64,000 nucleotides of DNA from SFDP01 sp051653625 (lineage in GTDB: Bacteria; Bacillota; Clostridia; Lachnospirales; Lachnospiraceae), in the NCBI GenBank assembly GCA_051653625.1, contig JBOFWM010000041.1:1-64000 (forward strand). The letters are read 5' to 3'. The notes beneath the pieces are model-generated. The model was not told the origin of the DNA. It saw only the letters and a list, made by a program, of their open reading frames with translations, and made no database searches. The position numbers were made by a program, and so were the translations under genes. Each line of letters begins with the position of its first letter. Within the stretch, counting starts at the first letter, position 1. Of this stretch, positions 8,380-16,769 are shown piece after piece.

Positions 8380-9633
8380 TTATAACCAAAATGTAATACT
8401 TAGCTGTATTTCCGAATTTAAATACGAAATTGTTCCTCCTGAATTTTTTATATAGGAAAAAATATGTTCTTGTGTCAACAAGTAATTCGTAATTTCTTGA
8501 TAAACAGTCGTATTGGCACACTTAAAAGATACGCTATCGTTTCCTTTTTCATAAGATGCTTCAAATACTTCTTTTATCTTTTCTTTATCAAAGGATTCAA
8601 AGTAAACCCCTTCTTTTACATAATAATTACTTTCCAATGCGTCACAAAATGGAATTTCAATGATTTCGTCCATTTTATGTGTTTTTAAAATTTGGCTTGT
8701 TGTTACACATAGATAATCATAATTAATGCTATTATTTTGATTATTTGCATATGATTCATCTTCAAAAAGAAAATAAGCATCTCCCCAAGTTGTATCTACA
8801 TGATAATATTTACCCTCTACCAATACAATATTCCAAGCATGTCCTTCCCCATTTACTTCTCCACTTACAATAATGGTCGAAACACCCATCCTATTTAATA
8901 AATACTGTGTTGCTTTGGCATATCCTTGACATACTGATTGTTTTGTTAAAAAAATGGAACAAATATTTTGATTATCAGGTGCATCCAATACATATTCTGT
9001 ACTTAAAATTATTGTTTCATATACATACTTTACTTTTTCATAATCCGATGAGCCTTGTGGTACATTATTTAATATTTGATTTACTTGTTCTGATATCTTC
9101 TTTTCACGTTCTATTTTTTCTTCTTCTGAATATATATAAGATGCTTTATAACCTAATTCTTGTATTTCATCTTTCACAGAGTATTTTGTAACTGTATAAC
9201 CATTTGTGTAAAAAATCTCTGGATGATCCATAAACACATATTGAAACACTTTATCTAAAAGTTCGGTATTTAATGTTGAAACAATAATCTCATCTAGATA
9301 ATTTACTGTCGCAAAATAGAGCTCAGCATACACATTCTGCTCTTCAATATTTAGCTTGGAAAAAGCATAATATTCTTGATGCATTCGCATTATATCTATT
9401 TTTTTCTGATCCGAAAATATTTTTCCATCTTCTGATACTGTTTCCTGCGCTTCTTCTTGTTCTTCACTTTCTACATGTACTTCACTTACTAGTTGTTCTT
9501 CTGAAGAAAATTCTAATTCACTTTCTACTGCAAGATAATTTCCTTGCAACACAGTATCTTTATCCATATCTTTCGTTAAATTACATCCACAAAATAAGAA
9601 TGATATCGTGATAATCAAGATTATATTTTTCAT
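8380..9633 (-). CDS. Secreted lipoprotein with transglutaminase-like domain
   Basis: The 417-residue protein begins with a lipoprotein signal: MKN, a hydrophobic run and FCGC with the lipidated Cys at residue 17. A Glu/Ser-rich linker follows to about residue 75. A transglutaminase-like (papain-fold) domain spans roughly 190-300: Cys235 in SVCQGYA, His265 in GHAWNIV and Asp280 in YHVDTTWGD form the expected triad. The domain family includes proteases, amidases and cross-linkers, so the substrate is unknown; a cell-surface role is likely from the lipobox. The last 110 residues have no domain I recognise. It lies 34 bases after prfC without an obvious terminator between. Confidence 0.8.
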   Translation of the reverse strand: MKNIILIITISFLFCGCNLTKDMDKDTVLQGNYLAVESELEFSSEEQLVSEVHVESEEQEEAQETVSEDGKIFSDQKKIDIMRMHQEYYAFSKLNIEEQNVYAELYFATVNYLDEIIVSTLNTELLDKVFQYVFMDHPEIFYTNGYTVTKYSVKDEIQELGYKASYIYSEEEKIEREKKISEQVNQILNNVPQGSSDYEKVKYVYETIILSTEYVLDAPDNQNICSIFLTKQSVCQGYAKATQYLLNRMGVSTIIVSGEVNGEGHAWNIVLVEGKYYHVDTTWGDAYFLFEDESYANNQNNSINYDYLCVTTSQILKTHKMDEIIEIPFCDALESNYYVKEGVYFESFDKEKIKEVFEASYEKGNDSVSFKCANTTVYQEITNYLLTQEHIFSYIKNSGGTISYLNSEIQLSITFWL

Positions 9634-9667
9634 AAATACCTTACCCTTTCATTCGATATATTATAAA

Positions 9668-11257
9668 TTATTTACCAAATTCCGAAAGTTTTAATCCCTC
9701 ATTACGATCAAGTGTCATATTAATACTCCAAGAATTTACGAATAAAAGAAGTGGGTTTTCTTTTAAGTCCTTGATTTTTTTCATATCAGAGGTTCCTATT
9801 AATTTATCTAAATTAAAATCTTTATTTTCAATCCATCTAATATGTTCGTATGGAAGATTTTCAAGCCTTATTTCTACATTGTATTCGTTTTTAAGTCGAT
9901 ATTGCAATACATCAAATTGTAAAACTCCAACAACACCTACAATAATTTCTTCTAATCCAGTATTATATTCTTGAAAAATCTGAATAGCCCCTTCTTGTGC
10001 AATTTGATTAATACCTTTTACAAATTGTTTTCTTTTCATCGTATCCATTTGACGAACTCTTGCAAAATGCTCTGGTGCAAATGTTGGAATTCCTTCATAC
10101 TCAAACGATGCTTTTGGCATACACAACGTATCACCTATAGAGAAAATCCCTGGATCAAAAACTCCAATAATATCACCTGCATACGCTTCATCAAGAATTT
10201 TTCTCTCACTAGCCATAATTTGTTGTGGTTGTGAAAGCCTCAAACTCTTTCCGCCTTGTACATGTTTCACTTCCATATTTGCTTCAAATTTTCCCGAACA
10301 TATTCTCATAAATGCGATTCGATCTCTATGAGCTTTATTCATATTTGCTTGAATTTTGAAAACAAATGCAGAAAATTCTTCTTTTGTAGGTTCCACTATC
10401 CCTGTTACCGTTTTTCTTGGTAATGGTGGTGTTGCCATTTCAAGAAACTTTTTCAGAAAAATTTCTACTCCAAAATTAGTAAGTGCAGAACCAAAAAACA
10501 CTGGAGTAAGTTCTCCGCGTCTAATGACTTCTAAATCAAATTCTGCACTTGCTCCATCTAATAATTCTATTTCTTCTTCTAATTTTTCTTTTTGTTCCTT
10601 TCCAATATATTGAAGCACTTTTTCATCATCCTCCATTTGGAAGGTAAAAGATTCTCCTTCTTTTGTACCTTTTTGAGTATCTGAAAATGTGATGACAGAT
10701 TGACTCTCTCTATCATATACGCCTTTAAAATTTTTCCCACATCCAATCGGCCAATTGATAGGACATGTTGCAATTCCTAACTCTTTCTCAATTTCATCTA
10801 AAAGATCAAACGTATCATTTGCCTCTCGGTCCATCTTATTAATGAATGTAAAGATTGGTATTTTTCTCATTACACATACTTTAAATAATTTTCTTGTTTG
10901 TGCTTCAACCCCTTTTGATGCATCAATAACCATCACAGCTGAGTCAGCTGCCATTAATGTTCTATACGTATCTTCCGAAAAATCTTGATGTCCTGGTGTA
11001 TCTAATATATTAATACAACAATCGCCATAATTAAATTGTAACACGGAAGATGTTACCGAAATCCCTCTTTCTTTTTCTATTTCCATCCAGTCCGAAACTG
11101 CATGCTTCGATGTTGCTTTTCCCTTAACACTACCCGCAAGATTAATTGCACCTCCATACAAAAGAAACTTCTCTGTAAGTGTAGTCTTCCCAGCATCTGG
11201 GTGAGATATTATAGCAAATGTTCTTCTTTTATTAATTTCTTTCTCGTAATTAGCCAA
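9668..11257 (-). CDS. prfC: Peptide chain release factor 3
   Basis: GTPase that recycles RF1/RF2 from the ribosome after termination. At 529 residues it has exactly the usual length. The G domain shows SHPDAGKTTLTEK (G1), a switch II region DTPGHQDFSEDTYR and INKMDRE (NKxD, G4). The start ATG begins MANYEKEI, and a GGAGG site lies upstream. It has its own promoter at 11311-11339 and is followed by the lipoprotein gene. RF3 is not universal; its presence here is ordinary for Clostridia. Confidence 0.96.
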   Translation of the reverse strand: MANYEKEINKRRTFAIISHPDAGKTTLTEKFLLYGGAINLAGSVKGKATSKHAVSDWMEIEKERGISVTSSVLQFNYGDCCINILDTPGHQDFSEDTYRTLMAADSAVMVIDASKGVEAQTRKLFKVCVMRKIPIFTFINKMDREANDTFDLLDEIEKELGIATCPINWPIGCGKNFKGVYDRESQSVITFSDTQKGTKEGESFTFQMEDDEKVLQYIGKEQKEKLEEEIELLDGASAEFDLEVIRRGELTPVFFGSALTNFGVEIFLKKFLEMATPPLPRKTVTGIVEPTKEEFSAFVFKIQANMNKAHRDRIAFMRICSGKFEANMEVKHVQGGKSLRLSQPQQIMASERKILDEAYAGDIIGVFDPGIFSIGDTLCMPKASFEYEGIPTFAPEHFARVRQMDTMKRKQFVKGINQIAQEGAIQIFQEYNTGLEEIIVGVVGVLQFDVLQYRLKNEYNVEIRLENLPYEHIRWIENKDFNLDKLIGTSDMKKIKDLKENPLLLFVNSWSINMTLDRNEGLKLSEFGK

Positions 11258-11310
11258 ACTTCATTCCTCCAAAAGTATCATTTATACATTACAAATAAAC
11301 ATACTTTACT

Positions 11311-11339
11311 AGTATAACATATTCTTTTATAATTTACAC
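11311..11339 (-). promoter_or_regulatory. Extended -10 promoter of prfC
   Basis: Minus-strand -10 TATACT (11311-11316) with TGT directly upstream gives an extended -10 element; a poor -35 (GTGTAA, 11334-11339) is 17 bases away. It lies between the end of spoIIIAH and prfC, so prfC can be expressed in vegetative cells independently of the sporulation operon. Confidence 0.5.
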
Positions 11340-11347
11340 TCACTTTT

Positions 11348-12073
11348 CTATTCAAGTGAAGTAACTTGACTTATTACAATATTTTCAGCTGAAATATTTG
11401 TTTTTCTTACAACAATATCTTCAATTTGAGCCAATTGTGCATCTGTTAGTGAAGTTGCATATACAACAACATCTACTGACCCCTCATCAATACTTACTAC
11501 TGCACTTTGAAATCCTTTTGATTCTAACAAAATTTCAGATGCCATCTCTTTTTCAGCATAGTCTGTCATTTGAATCATGGTATCAACAGCAACCTGCTTT
11601 TGAAGTTCCGTAATATTTACGCTGTTGATAATCTCTAATAAAGCTTCTTTATTTTTTGCTCTTGTTTGCTCTTTTAAAAGTTTAGCTGCTGATAATGACG
11701 ATATGGCTTGTGTACTCGTAAAAACTGCTTCTCCAGGTGTTTCATCTCCCGAAAAATCTTCCGTGGCAACATCCTCTCCTTCTTCTATATTACTTACAAT
11801 AGAAATCTCTTCTCCAATAATCTGACCGCTTGCAACAGAATTTTGCGTCGATGAATCTAATACTACTGTTCCATCATCATCTAAACTTTCAATATCCGAT
11901 AAAATATCTTCTTCTGAAATATCTAATAATGCTGTAATATTTCCATCATCCGTTAAAATCCCATCAGTTACCACTAATGTTTCTTCCCCAATTGTTCGTT
12001 CCGCCATGTTTAAGTATCCGGCTACTGCTAACATTATTGCTAGTGTAGTTATCATAATTTGATTTTTTTTCAC
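11348..12073 (-). CDS. spoIIIAH: Stage III sporulation protein AH
   Basis: Mother-cell membrane protein whose extracellular domain binds forespore SpoIIQ and helps form the feeding-tube channel. The 241-residue protein has one N-terminal membrane segment (about residues 5-20), a long acidic linker (30-120, many Asp/Glu/Ser) and a C-terminal YscJ/FliF-like ring-building domain (about 135-241) with family pattern SILLESKGFQSAVVSID-like near 180-195. It is the last gene of the spoIIIA operon, 10 bases after spoIIIAG. The acidic linker is longer than I would expect from B. subtilis, but the ring domain looks complete. Confidence 0.88.
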   Translation of the reverse strand: MKKNQIMITTLAIMLAVAGYLNMAERTIGEETLVVTDGILTDDGNITALLDISEEDILSDIESLDDDGTVVLDSSTQNSVASGQIIGEEISIVSNIEEGEDVATEDFSGDETPGEAVFTSTQAISSLSAAKLLKEQTRAKNKEALLEIINSVNITELQKQVAVDTMIQMTDYAEKEMASEILLESKGFQSAVVSIDEGSVDVVVYATSLTDAQLAQIEDIVVRKTNISAENIVISQVTSLE

Positions 12074-12083
12074 GCTTTTACTC

Positions 12084-12686
12084 CTATTCTTGTTTTTTCA
12101 TTTTTACTACTTTAATTTTATGTGCCTCTACACCAAATAATGCCTGAATTACATCTGTAATATTTTTTTGTATTAATGCATCTGCCCCACCTGTACATAC
12201 AACACTTACTCCTTCTACGACTGGACTCAACTCTTTAATCACATATGGAATTTTTTCTCCATTACTTGATGTAAGATATACGGTTGTATCGCCTATCTCT
12301 ACTTGATTTGTACTACTATTACGTTCCGCTGCATCTTCTGTAGTATTACTTCTACTAGTAGCTGTTTCTTTTTCAATGATTTCCTCTTTTGAAGATTGCA
12401 AAGTAACCATAACTTCTACTTCCCCAACTCCCTCCATTGTTTGAAGCAATTCTTTTAATCTTAACTCATACATCTCTTCTGTTGTCAATTGGGAACTATC
12501 TTCTTTATTATTCGCTGTATCTTCTACTGCCATCGATTCCACACTTTGTTCAATTTCTAATTTATTGTTAGAAACTGGCCAAGCAATTACAAGTAACAAA
12601 ATTCCAATTAATACAACTACTGCCCAATTTTCTTTTTTTCCAATAATAGTTTTGATAAACATATGATCAATTTTCAATCGATTCAT
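12084..12686 (-). CDS. spoIIIAG: Stage III sporulation protein AG
   Basis: Channel ring protein of the SpoIIIA-SpoIIQ complex in the mother-cell membrane. It has a membrane helix at about residues 21-37 and a YscJ-like domain from about 70 (LKELLQTMEGVGEVEVMVTL) to the end, interrupted by an Ser/Thr/Asn-rich insertion near 105-130. The C-terminal pattern VVEGVSVVCTGGAD and ITDVIQALFGVEAHKIKVVKM is typical. The ATG overlaps the end of spoIIIAF by 20 bases, with GGGAGAGGG as ribosome site. Role assignment rests on the family and the intact operon order. Confidence 0.9.
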   Translation of the reverse strand: MNRLKIDHMFIKTIIGKKENWAVVVLIGILLLVIAWPVSNNKLEIEQSVESMAVEDTANNKEDSSQLTTEEMYELRLKELLQTMEGVGEVEVMVTLQSSKEEIIEKETATSRSNTTEDAAERNSSTNQVEIGDTTVYLTSSNGEKIPYVIKELSPVVEGVSVVCTGGADALIQKNITDVIQALFGVEAHKIKVVKMKKQE

Positions 12687-12981
12687 TTCCCTCTCCCTTA
12701 TCTAATATAATTGAAATATCTTCCAATTCCTTTTCAAGTTCTATCGAAAAAATGTTAGATTCTTCATAATATGTATTTAACTTATCATAAAAAAGATCAT
12801 TAAAATCAACTTTAAAAATACCAAACATCATAGAAACCACTTGTGAAAAAACCAAAAAATTGACTGTAAACTTCAAATACTTTTCATAGGTAGATCCTAC
12901 CCCAAGTCTTACAAATACTTGTGCAATAATAATAAATATACTAATTCTTTTAATTTCTTCCAACCATTCATTCATCATCAT
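12667..12981 (-). CDS. spoIIIAF: Stage III sporulation protein AF
   Basis: Small membrane protein of the SpoIIIA complex. The open frame reaches further up to 13098, but that extension lies inside spoIIIAE and is not credible. Three consecutive ATGs occur at 12981, 12978 and 12975; GAGGG lies 5 bases before the first, and the ATG at 12981 overlaps the spoIIIAE stop in an ATGA arrangement. This gives 104 residues with two hydrophobic segments (about 12-27 and 38-55), starting NEWLEEIKRI like other SpoIIIAF proteins. The C-terminal domain is shorter than in B. subtilis (about 200 residues), so the protein may be a reduced version. Confidence 0.8.
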   Translation of the reverse strand: MMMNEWLEEIKRISIFIIIAQVFVRLGVGSTYEKYLKFTVNFLVFSQVVSMMFGIFKVDFNDLFYDKLNTYYEESNIFSIELEKELEDISIILDKGEGNESIEN

Positions 12982-14039
12982 ATAAACCCTCGACTTGTTG
13001 TAAATGTTACAATTCCAATTAAAATCAAAAAAAATGTGATTGCAGTAAACAAGATTTGTAATAACATAAAAATAGCATCTCCAAATTGATTCGTGCATTC
13101 ATAAATTTTTTTATCAGAAACCATTCCCAATATTGCAGCAATAATTTTCAAGATTCCGCTAAAGCATACTAATTTTATAATAGGCACTAAACAAAAAATA
13201 ATTAATAAAACAACAATTAAAATTCCTACGCTATTTTTCACTAATGTTGCAGTCGCATACCAAACGCCTATTGTTGTTTGCGCAATATTCCCAATCCCTG
13301 GTATAGAATTAATCAAATTTGATATTGTAGTATTTTTCATCCCATCAATAACAGGTGTAATCATACCTTGAAATATACTCCCACCTACGATCATAGTGAT
13401 TAATATTTTATTTATAAATCCAATACCTTTTTTTATTAATTCTAATATTTTATCGAGCCTATTTTCTTCCCATATTCCATTTAAAACTACTAAAAATACA
13501 TACATTGCAATAATAGGAAGTAGTACATTTTTCAAAATACATTCAATGAGATAAATCGCAAATAATGTAATTTGATAATATGCTATTGCTGATGCAGTAC
13601 CATATCCTAACCCTACAATTGTATAATATGTTGGCATTGCAATCTGAACAAATAATGTAATTTGATTTAAGGTCTCCTGAACGATAGAATAAGTCTTACG
13701 AAAGACTTCTTCTAAAAATATAATCAAGATTAAATAATTTAAATAGAATGCAATATCTACAATTTGATGATTTTTAAAGACACTACTCAAATTAGAAAAT
13801 AGTGCCGAAATTATACCGATCATTAGCAACGTTATGATAATCGTTTTGACACTACTTAATTCATTTAAAATTAAACCTTGTATTGTATTAGAAACTTGCA
13901 ACCATAAATTTTTAAAATCACCTTCTAAAATATATTCCATCCAAACAAAAAAATTAAAATTCCAATCTGTAAAAATATCTTGTATTTGATTTGAAAATTC
14001 ATTAAGACTATATAGCTCATATATTTCACTTACATCCAT
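12978..14039 (-). CDS. spoIIIAE: Stage III sporulation protein AE
   Basis: Polytopic membrane protein of the SpoIIIA channel, with many hydrophobic segments across residues 60-350 and the conserved loop ending PGIGNIAQTTIGVWYATA. I chose the ATG at 14039 (353 residues); a GTG three codons earlier has its ribosome site too close. As I recall, the B. subtilis protein is longer and has an N-terminal signal sequence; here the N-terminus is polar and aromatic rather than a signal peptide. It is followed by spoIIIAF in an ATGA overlap and preceded by spoIIIAD 14 bases away. Confidence 0.9.
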   Translation of the reverse strand: MDVSEIYELYSLNEFSNQIQDIFTDWNFNFFVWMEYILEGDFKNLWLQVSNTIQGLILNELSSVKTIIITLLMIGIISALFSNLSSVFKNHQIVDIAFYLNYLILIIFLEEVFRKTYSIVQETLNQITLFVQIAMPTYYTIVGLGYGTASAIAYYQITLFAIYLIECILKNVLLPIIAMYVFLVVLNGIWEENRLDKILELIKKGIGFINKILITMIVGGSIFQGMITPVIDGMKNTTISNLINSIPGIGNIAQTTIGVWYATATLVKNSVGILIVVLLIIFCLVPIIKLVCFSGILKIIAAILGMVSDKKIYECTNQFGDAIFMLLQILFTAITFFLILIGIVTFTTSRGFI

Positions 14040-14053
14040 TTTTCTCACTCTCT

Positions 14054-14440
14054 TTATACTGCATAAGTTTGAATAGTTTCAATTATTGCAATTAATATTG
14101 GTATCCCAGATAATAAAATAGTAATCTTTCCAACTAATTCCACTTGCGTTGCAATCGATTGATATCCTGCATCTTTACAAATTCCTGATGTAAATTCACT
14201 TAAATATGTAATTCCGATAATTTTAAATAGAATTTGAAAATACATGATATTTCCACTAAAAACAGATGTGATTTTTTCAATATTTTCTTTAATCTCTAAT
14301 AACATGTTAACCATATAAAAGAAAACAACTAGAGAAATCGCTATAATAGTAATAACATACAATTCTGGTCTATATGTTTTAATATATGAGGCAACAATAA
14401 CACCAGTTATCGAAAACAATATTACTTGAAATACACTCAT
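14054..14440 (-). CDS. spoIIIAD: Stage III sporulation protein AD
   Basis: Short integral membrane protein (128 residues, three to four hydrophobic segments) of the SpoIIIA complex. The conserved block YLSEFTSGICKDAGYQSIATQVELVGKI-like (positions about 78-105) matches the family. GAAGGAGAG precedes the ATG. SpoIIIAC and SpoIIIAD are similar to each other and are thought to act in the channel base; the spoIIIAC gene is 13 bases upstream. Confidence 0.92.
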   Translation of the reverse strand: MSVFQVILFSITGVIVASYIKTYRPELYVITIIAISLVVFFYMVNMLLEIKENIEKITSVFSGNIMYFQILFKIIGITYLSEFTSGICKDAGYQSIATQVELVGKITILLSGIPILIAIIETIQTYAV

Positions 14441-14453
14441 AGTATCTCTCCTT

Positions 14454-14648
14454 CTATATCTGGAATAAATTTTGCATTGTTTGAAATAGCTCTAAAATAT
14501 ATGGAATTACCCACGATAGTACAAGAATTAATGCTGCTAAAGAAATAAGAAATGCCTGCTCTTCTCTTCCACTATGTTTTAATACTTGATTTAAAATAGA
14601 AACAATAATTCCTACTGCTGCTATTTTGAAAATTATGGATATACTCAT
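14454..14648 (-). CDS. spoIIIAC: Stage III sporulation protein AC
   Basis: Very small membrane protein (64 residues) with two hydrophobic helices (about 4-20 and 32-55) separated by the polar loop LKHSGREEQAF, the family hallmark. AAGGAGA lies before the ATG. Its size equals that of characterised SpoIIIAC proteins. Position between AB and AD confirms identity. Confidence 0.92.
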   Translation of the reverse strand: MSISIIFKIAAVGIIVSILNQVLKHSGREEQAFLISLAALILVLSWVIPYILELFQTMQNLFQI

Positions 14649-14668
14649 TTCTGTTCTCCTTTTTTATC

Positions 14669-15220
14669 TTATATAAAAATGATAGATAACATAACTCCTG
14701 TTGCAGTTGTTAAACTTAGAATTAATTTTCTTTTTTCATCATATACCTTTTTTTTATCTTCATGATATTTTTGAAATTCATCAATATACATACGAATTTC
14801 TTCAAGTTGCATTTGTTCATCTGAATATCCTGTGTGTTCCCCAAAAGAAAGTAATCTTTTTCTCCCCTCATCTTTCCACTTTATATTTCCCAAATATTTT
14901 TCCCATTCGTCATACCATATTTCTCCAAAACTCTCTCCATTTCTTTGTTCCATTCGTTTTGAAATATTTAGTAGAGTCTTACCTTTTTTTTCTTGCATAC
15001 AATTACATTTATTTAACACTCCAAACGATAGTTTTTCACCTACTTGACGAGATGCACATGATAAACTTTCTTTTTTATATTCTATTTCACTTTTGAGCAA
15101 TAAAAACATCCTTTCAAACTGAACAATCTCAGATATTTCTACTTGCATATCTAAAACCATTAATCTACCAACTTGTACACATCCAAATACTATTAAAATC
15201 ATACCTATAATTTGTGACAT
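14669..15220 (-). CDS. spoIIIAB: Stage III sporulation protein AB
   Basis: Mother-cell membrane protein of 183 residues with an N-terminal helix (about 4-20) and a C-terminal one (about 165-182), and a cytoplasmic helical domain between them that resembles the GspF fold family. The motif LLKSEIEYKKESL near residues 41-53 is typical. It overlaps the 3' end of spoIIIAA by 16 bases and uses GGAGAAT as ribosome site, so it is likely translated by coupling. Confidence 0.9.
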   Translation of the reverse strand: MSQIIGMILIVFGCVQVGRLMVLDMQVEISEIVQFERMFLLLKSEIEYKKESLSCASRQVGEKLSFGVLNKCNCMQEKKGKTLLNISKRMEQRNGESFGEIWYDEWEKYLGNIKWKDEGRKRLLSFGEHTGYSDEQMQLEEIRMYIDEFQKYHEDKKKVYDEKRKLILSLTTATGVMLSIIFI

Positions 15221-16158
15221 TGATTAAATTCTCCATCTACTATTTCTTTTACAAAATAAGAATTATCTCGTCTTCCTAAAACTATAAAACGTCGAAATAT
15301 TCCTTCTTCAATACAACTTTTTATTAAATTCTTTTTTCTAATTTCTTCAATTGAAAAACCATGCATTGTCGCTATAATTGATACTCCACTATTACTAACT
15401 AAATGAATTCCCTCTACATCTTCCTTTGTTCCAATTTCATCAATTGCAATTACTTTTGGTGCCATACTTCTTAACATCATTACCATTCCTGATGATTTAT
15501 TACATTGATCTAATACATCCGTTCGAATCCCTACATCATTCTGAGCTATTCCTTGATATGTACTTGCTATTTCTCCTCTTTCATCTACTACTGCTACACT
15601 AATTCCACTTCCATATTTATTTCCATCCGATATATTTCGAATTAAATCTCGAAGTAATGTTGTTTTTCCAAATCCAGGTGGTGAAATAATAAGTGTGCTA
15701 TGTAAATATCCATTTTCATATAAATATGGTAAAACACTTTTCCCTATTCCTTTTATTTCATGAGAAATTCTTATATTTATTGCACTAATATTCTTAATGG
15801 TACCAACCTTTTTCTCATGATCTTCCACTACCTGACCAACGATTCCTATCCTATGTCCACCTAATATTGTAATAAATCCCTTAGAAAGCTCTCTTTCAAA
15901 TGCATACATCGAATCTTTACATATATAATTAATAATATCTTTTAGTTCCTTTTCGTTATAAAATAATGATTCATCTAAAGTACTCGATAATCTTCCTTTT
16001 TTATTTAAAAAAAATTCTTTTTCTCCTTTATAAATTACTATAGGTTTTAATACCCTAATTCTCACTTCTGTAATTTCATTTAATTGTTGTATTACTTGTT
16101 CCCAATGTATTCGAAAATAATTAGGAAAAATGTGAAGCAATCCATCTTTTTTATTCAT
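15205..16158 (-). CDS. spoIIIAA: Stage III sporulation protein AA (secretion-type ATPase)
   Basis: Cytoplasmic ATPase related to type II/IV secretion motors, thought to energise the SpoIIIA channel. Walker A is PPGFGKTT at residues 160-167 and a Walker B-like VIAIDEIG at 236-243; VVDERGEIA at 190-198 is the family acidic box. The 317-residue length is normal. It is the first gene of the operon; the start ATG at 16158 has GAAGGTTGG upstream and lies about 33 bases below a sigma-E-like promoter. Confidence 0.95.
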   Translation of the reverse strand: MNKKDGLLHIFPNYFRIHWEQVIQQLNEITEVRIRVLKPIVIYKGEKEFFLNKKGRLSSTLDESLFYNEKELKDIINYICKDSMYAFERELSKGFITILGGHRIGIVGQVVEDHEKKVGTIKNISAINIRISHEIKGIGKSVLPYLYENGYLHSTLIISPPGFGKTTLLRDLIRNISDGNKYGSGISVAVVDERGEIASTYQGIAQNDVGIRTDVLDQCNKSSGMVMMLRSMAPKVIAIDEIGTKEDVEGIHLVSNSGVSIIATMHGFSIEEIRKKNLIKSCIEEGIFRRFIVLGRRDNSYFVKEIVDGEFNQCHKL

Positions 16159-16197
16159 AATCCAACCTTCTCTTTTCCCATCCTTGTCCTTTATCTC

Positions 16198-16225
16198 AAT
16201 ATATGAAAGATTTCATGATATATGA
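16198..16225 (-). promoter_or_regulatory. Sigma-E-type promoter of the spoIIIA operon
   Basis: The minus strand carries TCATATA (16219-16225), which matches six of seven positions of the sigma-E -35 consensus KMATATT. Thirteen bases downstream is CATATATT (16198-16205), six of eight matches to the -10 consensus CATACANT counting the free position. Sigma-E control of spoIIIA is known in B. subtilis; the match here is by eye. Confidence 0.6.
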
Positions 16226-16264
16226 CTTCTTTTTGTATAAAAAAAAGAACAAGAATCTATATTT

Positions 16265-16293
16265 ACTTTCTAGTGTATAAGTGCTATTATAAT
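16265..16293 (+). promoter_or_regulatory. Probable promoter of grcA
   Basis: A perfect -10 TATAAT is at 16288-16293. The sequence 17 bases upstream (ACTTTC, 16265-16270) is a poor -35, which would suit an activator-dependent or anaerobically controlled promoter, but I see no clear FNR or Rex half-sites. Confidence 0.4.
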
Positions 16294-16342
16294 ATCATAA
16301 TCAATAACAATTACTATTATCAAATTAAAAGGAGGATTATTT

Positions 16343-16579
16343 ATGGCTAATATTGCACAAATCGACAACTTAGTTTCACTACTTGATGGGTATTCAGAAA
16401 AAGGTGGCCACCATCTTAATGTTAACGTATTAAATCGCGATACATTATTAGATGCACAAAAAAATCCAGAAAACTATCCACAATTAACAATAAGAGTTTC
16501 TGGTTACGCTGTTAATTTTATTAAATTAACAAAAGAACAACAAACCGATGTAATAAATAGAACTTTTCACGAAGCATAG
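16343..16579 (+). CDS. grcA: Stand-alone glycyl radical domain protein (GrcA/YfiD-like)
   Basis: A 78-residue protein that corresponds to the C-terminal glycyl-radical domain of pyruvate formate-lyase. The run GGHHLNVNVLNRDTL (21-35), YPQLTIRVSGYAV (45-57) and the ending LTKEQQTDVINRTFHE are near-identical in pattern to that domain; Gly54 in RVSGYAV is the predicted radical site. E. coli GrcA (YfiD) is about 127 residues and can replace the oxygen-damaged C-terminal part of pyruvate formate-lyase; this protein is only the domain plus about 20 residues. The start has a strong AGGAGG. It is a single-gene unit on the plus strand ended by a perfect terminator. It could not be a truncated pfl remnant easily: it has its own start site, promoter and terminator. 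Confidence 0.88.
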   Translation: MANIAQIDNLVSLLDGYSEKGGHHLNVNVLNRDTLLDAQKNPENYPQLTIRVSGYAVNFIKLTKEQQTDVINRTFHEA

Positions 16580-16586
16580 AATTTAC

Positions 16587-16635
16587 AATAAAACCTAGAA
16601 TAAATGAAGCATTTATTCTAGGTTTTATTTTTTAT
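16587..16635 (+). terminator. Rho-independent terminator of grcA
   Basis: A perfect 20-base-pair stem (16587-16606 with 16610-16629), a three-base loop (AAG) and a following T-run. It begins 8 bases after the grcA stop codon. Confidence 0.92.
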
Positions 16636-16702
16636 TAAGATATTTATAGTAAATTTCTAGTTTTATATAAGAATTTCTTTATATATCTTTTATATCGCTA
16701 TA

Positions 16703-16731
16703 TTGAACTCTATATTCAATAAGAATATAAT
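16703..16731 (+). promoter_or_regulatory. SigA promoter of the lipoprotein gene
   Basis: TTGAAC (16703-16708), 17 bases, then TATAAT (16726-16731). Transcription would start about 30 bases before the ribosome site AGGAGG of the gene at 16770. Confidence 0.75.
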
Positions 16732-16769
16732 AAACCTATAGACAACGAAAAAAAATAGGAGGATTTTTT

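Noticed and set aside
12982..13098. N-terminal extension of SpoIIIAF
   Set aside because: It lies entirely inside spoIIIAE, and the ATG cluster at 12981 has a well-placed GAGGG.
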